Shown here: positions 11,330 to 24,010 of the stretch, one piece after another
Layout: each line of letters starts with the position of its first letter
How positions within the stretch are numbered: position 1 is the first letter of the stretch
From: Epiperipatus broadwayi
Taxonomy: Eukaryota; Onychophora; Udeonychophora; Euonychophora; Peripatidae
Direction of reading: 5' to 3'
Length of the DNA: 64,000 nucleotides
NCBI GenBank assembly: GCA_028023455.1
Contig: JAQFVV010012403.1
Coordinates: 312,001 to 376,000 of the forward strand
Notes under the pieces: generated by a model
Databases searched by the model: none
Told to the model about the DNA's origin: nothing
What the model saw: the letters and a program-made list of their open reading frames with translations, nothing else
Position numbers and translations under genes: made by a program

Positions 11330-11690
11330 TTTGTGATGCTATATTGCTGAAGCTATTAGTATATGGTGAGGCTGAAGTGTTTTCAGACCCATATAGCTAT
11401 TTAAGTTAGATAGCTGGGTTTAAACATATTTACATGTCTGAAAATTTCAGATTTTCTACTTAATAGTTATGTAATTAGATAAGTGTTGGCTTCAAGTTGG
11501 TATGTTAGATCTAATATCTGAAATGTTTTAGTGCCTCACTGAGGTGAGCCAAAAGCTCGAAACTGGTCTGGGGATAGGGATAATTCTGGATAGAGATTTT
11601 TAAATGCTTTCTCTTGCAACACTTATCGATGAAAGCTTATTAGAGCTATTGATACACTCCCTACCCTTACAACCCTTATATAAACTTAGC
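11330..11690 (+). repeat. Family D repeat with near-complete hammerhead (D2)
   Basis: This is the right half of a family D element. It holds the module shared with families A and F (11375-11425: cagacccatatagct, taagttagatagct), an HHR-like core at 11534-11573 and the arm end with cttatcgatgaaagctt and attagagctattgat, which matches the inverse of D1. Confidence 0.6.
11534..11573 (+). ncRNA. Hammerhead ribozyme remnant, family D (D2)
   Basis: CCTCA (stem I), CTGA-GG-TGA (core with a 2-nt change or insertion), GC-CAAAA-GC stem-loop II, GAAAC, TG, GTC, TGGGG (stem I). All elements are in order, but the CUGAUGA box is broken, so catalysis is unlikely. The intact D3 copy at 53.7 kb confirms what the box should be. 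Confidence 0.5.
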
Positions 11691-12040
11691 CTCATTTATA
11701 TGTGGATTTATTTAACTTTCATCACAGTGATCATTTCTTATTCATTTCTAATGCAAACAAGTCCAGAATTGTAAATATTTTGCAATATAATTAAATACAT
11801 GTTTTCAAATTTGTATGACATTTTCAGTTTTGACAAATCAACTAAATATTACAGTATCCCCTTACCCATTATATTGCATTCTAACACAAAATGATCGTTT
11901 CCATTAGTTGTTTCAGATATATAGAGAGATTAATATATCTAGAAAATTCCTAAATTAAAAAGTTAATTAATAACATTTGGTTGATTGGAGTGTTTTTGAA
12001 GGTTAGGAATATCAAGCATGAGTTTCATGATTCTTATTAG
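11691..12040. other. AT-rich spacer, nothing identified
   Basis: No motif was recognised. Confidence 0.5.
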
Positions 12041-12044
12041 TTTT

Positions 12045-12460
12045 ATCTCTCTCCTTTTGCATTAACATGTATTTTACACTTCACTAATTAATGATCGCTT
12101 TTTGTATTGAATCTATTTAAAAAATTACAATCTTGTAATATATATTTGCTCTTAGTCAAAATATAATCCAATTCTGCTGCAGCTTTATTTGGATGCTTCC
12201 ACGTCCATTTACATTTGGCTTTTTTTTTTTCAAATGAAAAATTCATAATAGACAGTTTCTTTTTGCTTTTCTGCTAACTCCACAAGGCTGTGACCTTTCT
12301 TATTTTTGACACCATAATCAAATTTATTAATAATACATCATATTTCAATTGTTTATCAATTCTATCATTAATAATTTTAAAATTGCATTTAGTCTGATCA
12401 AAAGCATTTTGTATATCACAATGAGAACATGTTGGAGTAAAAACTTGAATTATCTGCATT
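12045..12460 (-). pseudogene. LINE AP-endonuclease domain fragment (RTE-like)
   Basis: In shifting frames the minus strand reads like the second half of an APE-type endonuclease of an RTE-like LINE. It starts with IIQVFTPTCSHCD near 12455, continues with HSLVELAEKQKE near 12265, KAKCKWTWKHPNKAA then ELDYILT near 12200-12160, and ends with TKSDH followed by LVKCKIHVNAK near 12095-12050. The family enzyme nicks the target DNA; the SDH triad residues are visible. Frameshifts (including a poly-T run at 12221-12230) disrupt it and no RT follows in place, so it is a stray 5' fragment. I place it in the same broad LINE group as the RT copies here, but direct continuity is not shown. Confidence 0.6.
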
Positions 12461-13597
12461 TAGTATCTGCCATTAATTTTAATATCAGTCTCATATAGCA
12501 GTTTCCACAATATTGGCTATTTTTTTATATTTGTAATGAATTTCCACTTTATATTATGTTTCCAAAATTTGTCCTATTGTAATCCAAAATTTGTCCTATT
12601 AGAATAAAAATACATGCCTATTTTTTTAATCATATTTAAATCTTTTCATCTAACTTTACAAAATCCAAAATGTCCAGTGTAGTGTTAAATAGCTTTTTTT
12701 TTTCAATTCATGCAATCCTCCTTTAGTTGAAAATGATATGTGGGCACAGATATCTAATAATAATTCTTCACTGATTGACAGCCTGATCCACAATCAGGAT
12801 ATTATTAGCACTCTCTGCCTTTGATCGCTAACTTCAACTTTACAGCATCCTGGAATCAAGGTCCATAATTTAGTTTTGTTCATTCTACTTTCAAGAAAAA
12901 TCAATTGGCATTTTGATTTAAAACTATTAGGCAGCTGAAAAGAAAAACCATTGTGTTTTTTAGTCTTCTAACTCAGGAGGAAAAGCCAATAAATTTATTA
13001 TGCTAGGATGCATATTGGTAAGAAGCTGTCATGATTATTTACCATATAATAACAGCTGCAAGGCAAGAATATGTTGAGTTATTATTAATAATTTATCATG
13101 CTTGATTTTTAAAACATCTACATCCTATATACATGTATAATGTTATAATAACAATAAAAATAATAAATATAAAAGTAATTAACTATTACATACAGTCTTT
13201 CAATCCGCAGAACTACTTTCCGTTAATTTTTTGACCCTCCTCAACTTAATTGACGAACATTTTTATTTGTATATATAATGTTGCATACATATATAAAATG
13301 TATACAATATAAAGTAAAACAATATTAAGGATCTCTAGACAGAGCAATTCTCACCAGGTCTGACACTTGCCAAGTGATGATTATTTGATCAGTTTCAGTT
13401 CTTGTTTTGACATCTAAGTAAAGATAATAAGTAGTTACTCATTTACTGACTATCATTCCATGATTAGCTTTGCTAGCTCAGAGCCAATTACCTGGAAGAA
13501 AAATTCTAAATCTCTGGTAATAAATTTCACTTGGCCTATATTCAAACCTCAAATCAAGACATCATGCAGCATAAAGTTTTTCTCGATAGATAGATAT
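12461..13597. other. Non-coding DNA with a 21-bp tandem duplication
   Basis: At about 12555-12600 a ccaaaatttgtcctatt block is present twice in tandem. The remainder has no recognised feature. Confidence 0.45.
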
Positions 13598-13831
<234 letters not shown>

Positions 13832-13849
13832 AGTGTCTAGAAAATGAAG

Positions 13850-14560
13850 TTCAACCAAGTGATTATATTCAGCACCATAATGTGGCATTGCATACTAATC
13901 TTTTAATACTATTTAGATAGCTAATTTATAAATTTTAATACGTTTTTGCATCATTAATACTAACCACACATATACATAGAATATGCTAGAATAGACGTTT
14001 TAACTATATCTAAACATATATACATAATACATATATAAAAAACTTTAGTGAAACTTAAATTTTTTTTTCATAACTACTTCAGCTATGTCAATGATCACGT
14101 GAGAGCAATATTATTAAACTGGAGGAAGGGGGAAGACTAAAACTCTAAATATTGATTGTAAATGGTATCGAACATTATATTTTTATTTATGTTTTATAAC
14201 AGTTTGGAAAAGTATAAACTTTAAAATATATATCGATTTAAAATATAGACTATACCATGACTGGATTATGTAGTTCATCGTATATTTTATTTAATGGGTG
14301 CTTAATCATAGAAAACTATTTCAAAAGGCCATTTCATTTCAAAGATTTTTTTTTTTTTTTACTTAAAAGATTTTATCGAACATTACATAGTATACATATA
14401 TATATATGGGGGTGTGTACAGAAAGATGAGTTGAAGATCTTCATGTTTAAAATTGTTTGTGCTCCTGCGTTAAAATTCGAAATATAATTTCAGGATAATA
14501 AAAGGAAAACTGTCTGGCCTAATATCTGAGTTGGGGTTAGATTAACAGTCAAATAATAGG
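13850..14560. other. AT-rich non-coding DNA, nothing identified
   Basis: No gene or repeat family was recognised. The 76-codon frame at 14257-14487 contains poly-F from a T run and no domain. Confidence 0.45.
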
Positions 14561-14570
14561 GAATTGTCAA

Positions 14571-14670
14571 GTATTGGTGGTCGAGAGGTCAGCAGAGCTG
14601 CCTCACAAGCAGTTGTCCCGGGTTAGCGGGTTCGCTTCCCGACTGATGCTATGACACATAAAAAAAAATA
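14571..14670 (+). repeat. tRNA-derived SINE
   Basis: The head 14571-14649 is tRNA-like. It has an A-box-like tggtcgagagg, a possible anticodon hairpin ctgc-ctcacaa-gcag, a B-box-like ggttcgcttccc, and ends (gtattgg, ctgatgc) that form a degenerate 7-bp acceptor stem. It is preceded by ttgtcaa and followed by tatgacaca and an A-rich tail, features shared with copies at 41.7 and 60.3 kb. Confidence 0.75.
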
Positions 14671-15240
14671 ATAATAACAGGGAATTTTTAAATAGTCCAA
14701 ATGATGAAGTTATAATAATTATTCCCTCCTCCACCCACAAAAAATATGTTAATATTCATATTAATGATCATCAAAAGATTATTTACAGAATGAAAGTTTA
14801 TTTATAGAATGAAAGAATTACGGTTCAGCAGTAAAAAAATAAGCGCAAGGATACAAATATGAGCTACCAAGAAGAAATCTCTTAAATAATGTATTCTTCA
14901 GACAGTAGAACTTTCGCTGAATGAGAGAGGATAAACAAATCTTAGAAGACTAAGTAACTAACCTTGTCAGAAAATTTCAAAGGACTAAAATGTGAATTAA
15001 ATAGTTTTCTATTTCACCATTGAATTTGCAAGTAACAATAAACTTCATTCCTTATAATTAGTAAAAAAGTAATACGTCATCTACTAAGTAAATTAATATC
15101 TCTGTAAATATATTGTAACCTTATATTTACTATCATAATTAATTAATATAGCCAAAAACTATATAAAAAAAATTATTGGCTATATATTTTTTTTCCCACG
15201 GCACAGGCTTTTTCATACCTGCACTCCAATATGTAATATA

Positions 15241-15490
15241 TAGGGGGTTTGAATTCAGATTTTCACACGACACACTCTTTATTAAAAATCTGGTGACGAA
15301 ACGCTCTAAGCCCTCATTGAATCCAACCTTCTCATCCTACTCATGTTGATTATAAGTCATGTATATGAGGGGTCAGAGTGACTTATGGTTAACATGGGTA
15401 GGATGAAAAGGTTAGCACCAGTGAGGACTTTGAGTGTTCTCTCATCAGATTTTAAATGAAGTGTGAGTCGTGTGATGTTGGCTTTATGTT
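15241..15490. repeat. Foldback repeat with B-box-like end
   Basis: Arms 15261-15355 and 15380-15475 are imperfect inverted copies (cacacgacacactc versus gtgtgagtcgtgtg). The left end, aggggg-tttgaattcagat, matches the ends of family C copies. Its complement reads like an RNA polymerase III B box. An AAATCTGGTGACGAAAC block at 15287-15303 hints at a decayed hammerhead, but stem II is not recoverable. Confidence 0.55.
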
Positions 15491-15668
15491 CTAGTTAAAT
15501 AAAGTAAACCAGCAACTATTATTGGTCAGATAGCGGATAATATAGTCAAAATGAAATTCAAAAGTCTTTCATATTACTGCCTAAAAGAATATAAATTTTG
15601 AAAAAATATTTAAAGATGTTATCTGAGCATATTTATTGATCAATGCATATATAAAACATGTGGATCTA

Positions 15669-15882
<214 letters not shown>

Positions 15883-16130
15883 AGCAAAGTCGAATTTTTT
15901 TATGTACAAATAGAATCACACACATAAAATTGATATTTTATGGAAAATATACAAGATAGGATCCACTTAATGAAATGTAATAAAATATTTAAAACAGTCC
16001 TACAATAATTATAGTATGATAATTACAACTGAGATTACATTTATAATAATAGAGCAAACAGTCCATTTAAAATATATACGTGCATGCATGAAATTACTAT
16101 GGGTTTAAACTTAATCAATTTAAAAGTTGT

Positions 16131-16477
16131 AAATGTAAAACTAACTATTTGAAATACAGGGATTCTTCATACACCTGGAGCTTAATTGTAAATATAGGCG
16201 GTTTACACACAGACTTCCAAGTATCCTTCAACTATCTACACTATCCCTTACCACTGATGCACATGACCACATACACACATAGAAATGATAAATAATCACC
16301 AATATACATATTTCATGCTGAACCAACACTCATCAGTTGGTCCAGATTATATATTGGTGATTATTTATCTTTTTTACATATAGGTGGTCATGTGTATCAG
16401 TGGCATGAGATAATATGGATAGTTGAAGGGTGCTTGGAAGTGTGAGTTCAGATCCCCTATATTTAAATGTAAAACTA
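16131..16477. mobile_element. Family C hammerhead element C2 with 13-bp TSD
   Basis: The element (16144-16464) is bounded by perfect direct repeats aaatgtaaaacta at 16131-16143 and 16465-16477. Inverted arms (about 16195-16305 and 16350-16460) end in a B-box-like gagttcagatccc. A complete HHR core lies between the arms on the minus strand. No coding capacity. The TSD implies retrotransposition, and the B-box-like end suggests a SINE-like unit, comparable in concept to the known schistosome Sm-alpha HHR retroelements. Confidence 0.8.
16299..16340 (-). ncRNA. Hammerhead ribozyme, family C, intact core (C2)
   Basis: Minus strand: CCAA, CTGATGA, GTGTTG-GTT-CAGCAT (six-pair stem II), GAAAT, ATGT, ATA, TTGG. 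All invariant core bases are present and stem I can extend outward by AATC with GATT across a small internal loop. The cleavage triplet AUA fits the known NUH rule but is less favoured than GUC. Stem III is two pairs. Known minimal hammerheads of this shape are tied to PLEs. Confidence 0.75.
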
Positions 16478-16479
16478 GT

Positions 16480-18670
16480 AAATTAATTTATCTTGTTCAA
16501 TTAAATGTATTTTTTAAACGAATATAATAAAATAACTATCTGAGAACTTTAAAGGGATTTTATAAATTATTTAATTGTTAAAAATAAATGAGTGTAAATA
16601 TTAGTATTATTCTATTTCCCCCTCAATGTCTGGAAAATTTTAGTGATTAAAATAAAGCCAGACAATTTTGCTTATCTGCTTTTTCTGTATCACCATGACA
16701 TTGAACATTTTCCCCCTGGAAAAACCTAAAAGCAGAAAAGCATTGTGGGTAAAGGTAACTAACTAAAATACCAGCTAATCAGAAACCATAACTATAACTG
16801 CTTGGGAAAACTATAGTGCATTCAAGATCCAATCAAATTAAAATTTTAAAGTAGCCATTTTAACCAGCCTCTACAAAATCATCAAGTAGATAAACTCACT
16901 CTCAGAATTTTACCTGGTTGGTAAAATATCTTTTTCTCCTTGAACTAAAATGGATAAACAGCAACAAGCTTTATCCCTAAATGCCATTTTGAAGAAAATC
17001 TAATTAACTGTGCTCAATTTGTTAATGGAATTTTTGAAAAATTGCTTATGCAATGCTTATTATAACTTCAGCCAGTTCATTTGTCTTTACTTTCAAGATA
17101 ATTGTAAAATAATTTGTTTGGAAACTACACATCTCACTATGGTTTACTGAAAGATAATCTAAGTCCATATATAATTTTTTAGCTTTGGAAAATGTTTCAA
17201 GTATTAATAAAAATCAGTGAAATTAATTCATGAGTGGATTATTATTTATTTGCTTGGTCTTTTTAATTATTAAAGTGATCCGAATTATGAAGCAAAAATA
17301 AATAGTGTTAAAACCAAAGGATTAGTGATCTAATGCTTTTAAAATGCATAATAAATGCTAACCATAAGGATCTAAGTCTGCAAGGGTTTGCTAAAGGATT
17401 AACCCACTCTCATTGTATAAAAACTACAACTCAACATGTCCTTTAATAATGGATTTAGGGTTATAAATACCACATTATGAAAATATGATAATCATAAATT
17501 CAGCAGCAAACATTCTAAAATGGATTAATGTGCTAACTATCAATCCAGAATTGGATTACTAAATGTGCTTATTAAATTTTTTAAATCATTGCATTAAGTA
17601 TTACTAAGGGTTTAAACCTAAAGGAATTGCTTTGTGCTTCTTATTTTACATTTAGTGTTTCTATTAAAGTATTGCCAGTAATTTATAAACACTGGAATAC
17701 TCTGCAAAGTGTAAATATTTCCACAAGATAATTCTGTACTGTTCACAAAAGTAGGATTACAATATGAGTATTATTAAATAAACTTTGTTTATAATTGTTG
17801 AATTATTTAGTTTATAGTTATCATTAGAGTAATAACAATAAATAAATAATAGAATTCTCAAGATAATGCTGGGATATGAAAGTACAGATGGCATCATTAT
17901 ATATTTTATTAATGATATTGGGTATGGGGGTAATATATGTGATTTACATGATTATATTGGAGTCAGGTTGCATTTAGTTAAACTAAGTTAAAAACTTATA
18001 TAAACCCATTTAACATTTAACTTTATCTTTTATTAGTTTTTAAATTCAGCCTCAGATTTATAGGTAAACGAATCATTCTTGGGTTGATGATTAAATCATT
18101 AAGGAATATTTATTGGATAGCATCTATAATATTTGCATAATTTTGAAACACTGCACAGCACAATAAAGAATTCGGATGATATAAATAATATAAACTGGCT
18201 TTGTTAGTAGACGTATATTCCTAACTAATTCGTTAAACTTTGAATAATCTAAAAGCACAGAAGTCGTTCTTGTAAAGGTTACAAATGTATAATAAATAAA
18301 GCTATGTATTTTTATGTCATTTAGGAATGCTAAGTAAATAATTTTACTTATTCCAAAAGAGTGAAAGACCTGACCAGCTTTTACAGAATGAGGTTAATAG
18401 TATATTGATTATTGCTACCAAAGTAATTATGGACATTAGAAAACATTATTACTCTCCTGTATATAAAATTAGGTTTTGTTTTAATATTGTTTAACTCTTT
18501 CCAATAGAATGTCATGTACTTACAACACTATAAAATTATACACACAGTCATAACCTAACCTAAGCTTATTCATGGAGAACAATCATTAATATTTATTAGT
18601 ATTGTTATAGAATCTTGTTATTAAATTACATTCAAGTAAATAAATAAATAAATAATACTTTTGTTAATAT
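16480..18670. other. AT-rich non-coding DNA, nothing identified
   Basis: No ORF, RNA gene or repeat family was recognised in this 2.2-kb stretch. Confidence 0.5.
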
Positions 18671-18674
18671 GTAA

Positions 18675-19090
18675 CTATAAAAATATAATATAACAATTCA
18701 TCAATTGTTAAAACAGAGTACTTATCATGGCAGTGTAAAAATTCCATTTTCTCCTAGGCGATGAATTCAACATTTCATTGTATTGGCCAGGAACAATACA
18801 ATATTAAGGCATGAAACACATGATAAAAAATTCAAGATTGAAGAATCGTATCTTATACAAAATTCATCTTGTGCTATGAATTCAAAATTAACCAGCTTTG
18901 AGATTAGTTGTTCCTGGCCAACACAATGAAATGTTGAATTCATCGCCTAGGAGAAAATAGAATTTTTTACACAGCCTTGATAAGGACTCATAAGAGTTGA
19001 AAGGCTTGATAATAATTATTTAGTTATTATTTTATTTATATTAAAGAAACTCTGTTTTAACAATAGACAAATTGTTATATTATATTTTAA
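18675..19090. repeat. Foldback repeat, family G
   Basis: Arms (18675-18800 and 18905-19090) match through aacatttcattgt, tggccaggaacaa and cctaggcgatgaattc blocks. The right arm carries an extra segment (18975-19040) with CTTGATAA, a GACTC-AUAA-GAGTT hairpin and GAAA. This is a hammerhead-like order resembling the pLTR-like repeat at 50.3 kb, but the CUGAUGA box is not intact. Confidence 0.65.
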
Positions 19091-19099
19091 AATTACATT

Positions 19100-20615
19100 C
19101 ATTATTGTTTGCTTATAATTTTATTTTATTCATAGACTTATAATTCGTAATAATGCAATTGCTATATTTAAATATATCTGTTTGCCATTTCTGAAATCAT
19201 TGTCTTCACATATTTTTGAAATAAAATGTCATACTTCTAAGCTATTAAATTACATATTCATTTATTAAATTTATATGTATAGCATTTATTATTGCTATTT
19301 GAAATACAAATTGGTAGGGTAATGTAAAATAAAATTCGCTTTTACCTTCATCATATCTAGACTAACTTAATAAACTTTAAATCTATACATCTTTTAATTA
19401 AATGATCAAGTTTAACTTAGTTAATAGCACTGAGATAAATAATTAGTTGAACATTATATTTAATTTAGGAATAAGAGAGAATTAATTTGTTAGCTTCATT
19501 CAAAATACATATTAATTTGTATCTAAGTAGTTCTTTACTCAAGAGATATCGCAACAGAATATACGTATTTAAAAATACAGTAAGACTATTATTTATACTT
19601 TGATAAAAATACACCGAGAAATTTATTTAACTTAAATTTTATGTATTATTAAGTTCTGAATTAACATGCATTTACTTTATCTTCGTAAGCGCGCAACCAA
19701 TCGTAAACGCATTTCCACATTAAACACACTTGTCTCAACCGGTCGTCTCTTGCTCTTACCTGATTGCAACTTTAACTTTGGGTTACGTTACGTGTAAATA
19801 AATTTCTGCACTTGTGGGTAGTTGCAATAGATGAAGTTAAAATGAAAAATATACTAATAAAAAAAATAAATTTGAAAGATATCTCTGCAGTGTAATGATT
19901 TTTCATCCTTCCATTTCTAGCTAGTCAGAGAGTAATATAATGGAAGAATGATTAGTTGTCAACACAGCATAATGACTAAAGTGTTTGATACCACTAGTTA
20001 AATTAGTGGGTGAACCTTGTCTATAAAATATACACACAGTGAAATAGAATGGGCTGAGTATTTGGGCTAGTAGATGGTTGCAAGATGGGGAACTGGGGAC
20101 TTAAAATAAGAGACACATTGATTGAATCCAAAAACACTTGAATATATATAATATGAAATCCAGCTTATATATATATATATAAAATTAAATTGTAATAAAG
20201 AAAACTTATAAGTCATGACTTGACTATTTCGTATTACAGTAACCAGTATTATCAAAATACGATATTATCAAAAGAAAAGGCAATATTAATCTAAAATGCT
20301 ATGCCTAATTTAAATACAAATTTAAATATGCAAAATGTAAGCCTGAAATGTCTTTACATTAATTGCAATGCTGTTATAAGTTCAGTTAATTGTATTGTTT
20401 GAATGCATAGTGAACCAATTCTCTTTATTTTTGATGTCCTGGATTTAAACAAGTAGAATCCATGTTATTGTGTAAAATGAAGGGCATCAAACGAAAAGTA
20501 TGCTATAAACCAATGCCTTAACATTATGAAATAAAACAAACAGTGATATATTCTGCTTTATATTTTGCATATTTGAATTTCTAACATTTGACTACAAGTA
20601 TAATACATATACTGA
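19100..20615. other. AT-rich non-coding DNA, nothing identified
   Basis: A slightly more GC-rich patch at 19685-19800 (cttcgtaagcgcgcaaccaatcg) has no identifiable motif. Confidence 0.45.
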
Positions 20616-20624
20616 ACTTTAGTT

Positions 20625-20990
20625 GGAATTAGGGGGGATTTGAACACAGACTTTCAAGCTTTCTTCAGCTATCCACTTACACATGACCACATTCATGTGA
20701 AAAAGATAAATGATCTTCAATATGTGTATTTCATGCTGAACCAGTACTTATCAGTTGGTCCAGATCATCATCTTCCACACTTATATAAACTGCATGCTGA
20801 TTATATATGCATGTGGAAGATGCTGATCTGGACCAACTGATAAGTACTGATTCAGCATGAAATACACATATTGGAGATCATTTATCTTTTTCACATGAAT
20901 GTGGTCATGTGTATTAGTTATATAAAATGGAGTGGATAGCTGAAGGATGCTTGCAAGCCTGTGCTCAAGTCCCTTCTAATTATATACTTA
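20625..20990. mobile_element. Family C element C3 with HHR relics on both strands
   Basis: This is a large palindrome with arms about 20630-20770 and 20810-20985. The left arm carries an HHR core on the minus strand (20717-20758) and the right arm one on the plus strand. The left end aggggg-gatttgaacacag and right end gtgctcaagtcccttct match family C ends elsewhere and look like a B box. I found no clear TSD. Confidence 0.65.
20833..20874 (+). ncRNA. Hammerhead ribozyme relic, family C (C3 right arm)
   Basis: CCAA, CTGATAA, a 15-nt stem-loop II, GAAAT, ACAC, ATA, TTGG. The layout is complete but G8 of the core is A, a change known to destroy hammerhead activity. The left-arm copy on the minus strand (20717-20758) has the same G8A change. 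Confidence 0.6.
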
Positions 20991-21362
20991 AATTTGTGTT
21001 TAAATTAGGTGTACAATATGATTGTATAAATAGAGACTCACTTGAACATTACTGATTATTTTGAATATGCAATAACTGAAGTCATCACAGACAAATTTAT
21101 CTTTTTAGTATTTAATTACATGTGATAATATTTATAAAGTCATAAACTTCAAATGTGCACACCACAAGTTAGATATTATAGAATCATTTAACAAGTTTTC
21201 AAATAGTGACTTCTCTGATTATTCTGGTAATCAGATAAAAAATGAATTGACTTTTTTAATTTAGCCAAGCACTTATATAACAAGTGATCAATCACTAATA
21301 TTATGGAGAAGTGAAACATCATATTAATATTATCAAAGTCTTTATATTATCAGTCAACAATG

Positions 21363-21395
<33 letters not shown>

Positions 21396-23640
21396 CAATT
21401 CACTAGAATAAAACTACAAAATTTTAATATATATATATGCTGAATCTTGATGAATAACATCAGAAACATTATTTACCAGCCATATATTTAATGTCTATTA
21501 TTAAATGTATTTTCATAGCAATATCAGTATTTTAGCTTTTTTAAAAATATATTTTGATTACTCTGAAGTATTTACAGTTAGAATATTAGTTATATATTAT
21601 GGTAATATTTAAATTATCTGATAAGACTTTCAGAAAGAACCTATATCGACATAACAACTTTAATATGGATTAGAAAACTTGAGGAAGTGGGAAGGATTAT
21701 AAAAATGGGGCCCTTTTTTATTTACCTCTTTATTTATTTTGAAGCAAAGAAATTAGAAATTTTGTCCATGTATATTAAATTTATTTTAATACTGATTTCT
21801 AAATAAGATATTTTCTTGTAGCACCAGCTTCATAATTATGCTATGGCTCTGAAGTTTTTCTGGTACTTACATATTATTTCCTTTGGCGGAAGCTTGCCAT
21901 GTGTTTTTTTAAATCTCCATTTTCAGGGGTTGCAGTTAAATCTTGAAAACAATATGTCAGACCAGAAGCTGTGTATTTCATATGTCCTATTTTATTAATA
22001 GTATTATAAAAATAAACAAATTATAAAAAGTACCACAATTGATTGTAATTAAAATTAATTTAGTATAACTGCAGTAAAACTGGATAAATTACAATAATGC
22101 ACTTTCTAGTTTCATTCCACAAGACACTGAACAACCACCGCTTTAGAAGTATTCTCCCCTGTTGGTTAGTATTCCTTAATTTTGGAAATACTCTGATGCA
22201 TATTCTTTTGTCAATAAAAAATCCCACATTTTAATCCTTTTTGCAGAATGTTCCAAAAAAAAGGAACAAAGACACTCAACAGTAATCTTACACTAAATGT
22301 AACAAAATCACAACAATGTTAGCAACGTGTTAACATTTGGACATTATACGATATAAGAGAAAAAATTAATTAAATTTTGTCAATGGAATTTTAAGAGCAG
22401 TATTAATATTATTGAAAATTAACAGCAATTTAGAATCGATTTCTTAATATTTTTTAAACTTAACAAGTAAGACATGTCTAGTAAATATTTATAATATATA
22501 TATAATGCTAATAAGAATTAATTAAATATTGTGAATGAAATTTTTAATCAATGTCTTAATATTTTTTAAACTTAACAAGTAATACATGTTCAGGCAAAAT
22601 AATTTTGAAAAATAACAAAAACAAATACTTGGGCACTCCTGAAAATGGCTAATTTTTTAAAAAAAAGTCTGGAAATCTTTTGGCGAAGTGATTATACGTA
22701 AGTACCATTTTTTTAATTTTAAAGATTCTGCTTCTAAAAAGTATATTTAATCATTTAGATGATTTCCTGAATATATTTCAACTCTTTTTTTCGCACCATA
22801 TATTAAATGAATTACTTTTTCTTATAAGCCAAACATGTGACCATATCTGGTGTTGGAGTTAAGAATATTAAATTGATGAATAAACATTATTTAGAATAAT
22901 GCAAATGAAGTTTTTGAGATAAATACCAACAATTCACAAGTCAGTATGACCATTCCAAGTTCAAGAAATAAGAAAAGATAGAAAGGCAAAAAATAATTAT
23001 ATTAGAGATTAGTTTTGTGGTGACTATACAAACAAATCTGTAAACCACAAATATATCTATATATAAAATATTCTGGTCCATTCTTTAATATGAAAGACTT
23101 CAATGCCCTGACTAATCATAGATTCCATTGTTTTCTATCCTCAGCCATATCTTTATAATAAAAGCCTTCTATATTACACTTCTCTAGAATAACATTGAGA
23201 TAAATGTTATAATATATAGGCCTCTGCTACTTTTATAAAAATCATGCTCAAATTTCATCACAAAATATTTTAGGAAGTTTATATCATTCACTCATTTTAT
23301 TATGGCTAATCCAATAAGGGAGCATTTTTAAAATAGTAGACCCTGTAATATCTCATCTAGCATAATGAAAAACATACAGATTGATCTTACAATCTTGCCA
23401 TCAAAGATTTAGAAATTCAGAAAGCATCCTTAAATTAAAATTTTGTAATGAGTTTATCTTATATTAATAGGAGAACCACATACACATGGTAATGTTAGAT
23501 ACACACTATCATATCTCACATTGCTTTCAAACAATGGATGAATCTAGATTCCATCTTATATGGATTGGATTTAGCATTCATTGCCATGAACCTATGCATA
23601 TACAGATAGATAATGCATAGCCAATGGCAAGAATGGTCCA
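20991..23640. other. AT-rich non-coding DNA with a diverged tandem duplication
   Basis: Near 22440-22475 and 22553-22590 the block cttaatattttttaaactta recurs, about 110 bp apart, with similar preceding sequence. A (TA)n run lies at 21361-21392. No gene was seen. Confidence 0.45.
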
Positions 23641-23687
23641 TTAAGGATGGGAATCTGGCAATAATTAATCAATCTTTTTGAAGGTAG

Positions 23688-23972
23688 GATCAGAGAATTA
23701 CTGTCTCAAAGCTGAAAGAGGGACTGTCAGACCTGGATGGCAATATACATGCTCTCCAGAAAACTACCAGCACAGAACTGAAAGATAGAATCTTCATTCT
23801 TCAGACAGTAGTGGTTAAGCTAAATGGTCAATGCAGTGAGGCAAGTCCACATTTCAGGCTGGAAATTGCTAGAACTAAACATTGGCAGGAAGCAATCTGT
23901 CATAGTATATTCGAAAGTGTCATAGGACCTATTCACGAATCAGGCTGGCCAAAATACAGCTGGAAATGGTAG
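23688..23972 (+). CDS. Unidentified 94-codon open frame, possible exon or transposon relic
   Basis: I do not recognise this protein. The frame is open from just after a TAG at 23685 to a TAG at 23970, without a start Met near its beginning. The first half has leucine-rich heptad spacing (SKLKEGL, DLDGNIHALQ, ELKDRIFILQ) suggesting a short coiled coil. The second half contains PHFRLEIARTKHW and ends GWPKYSWKW. Local base composition is clearly less AT-rich than the flanks. AG precedes the frame at 23692 and GT overlaps its end (tg|gtagga), so it could be an internal exon. A decayed Gag or LINE ORF1 piece is equally possible. No neighbour supports either reading. Confidence 0.3.
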   Translation, partial: DQRITVSKLKEGLSDLDGNIHALQKTTSTELKDRIFILQTVVVKLNGQCSEASPHFRLEIARTKHWQEAICHSIFESVIGPIHESGWPKYSWKW

Positions 23973-24010
23973 GAAACTTACAAGGACAATAGCAGTCCCC
24001 TTTTTTGTAA

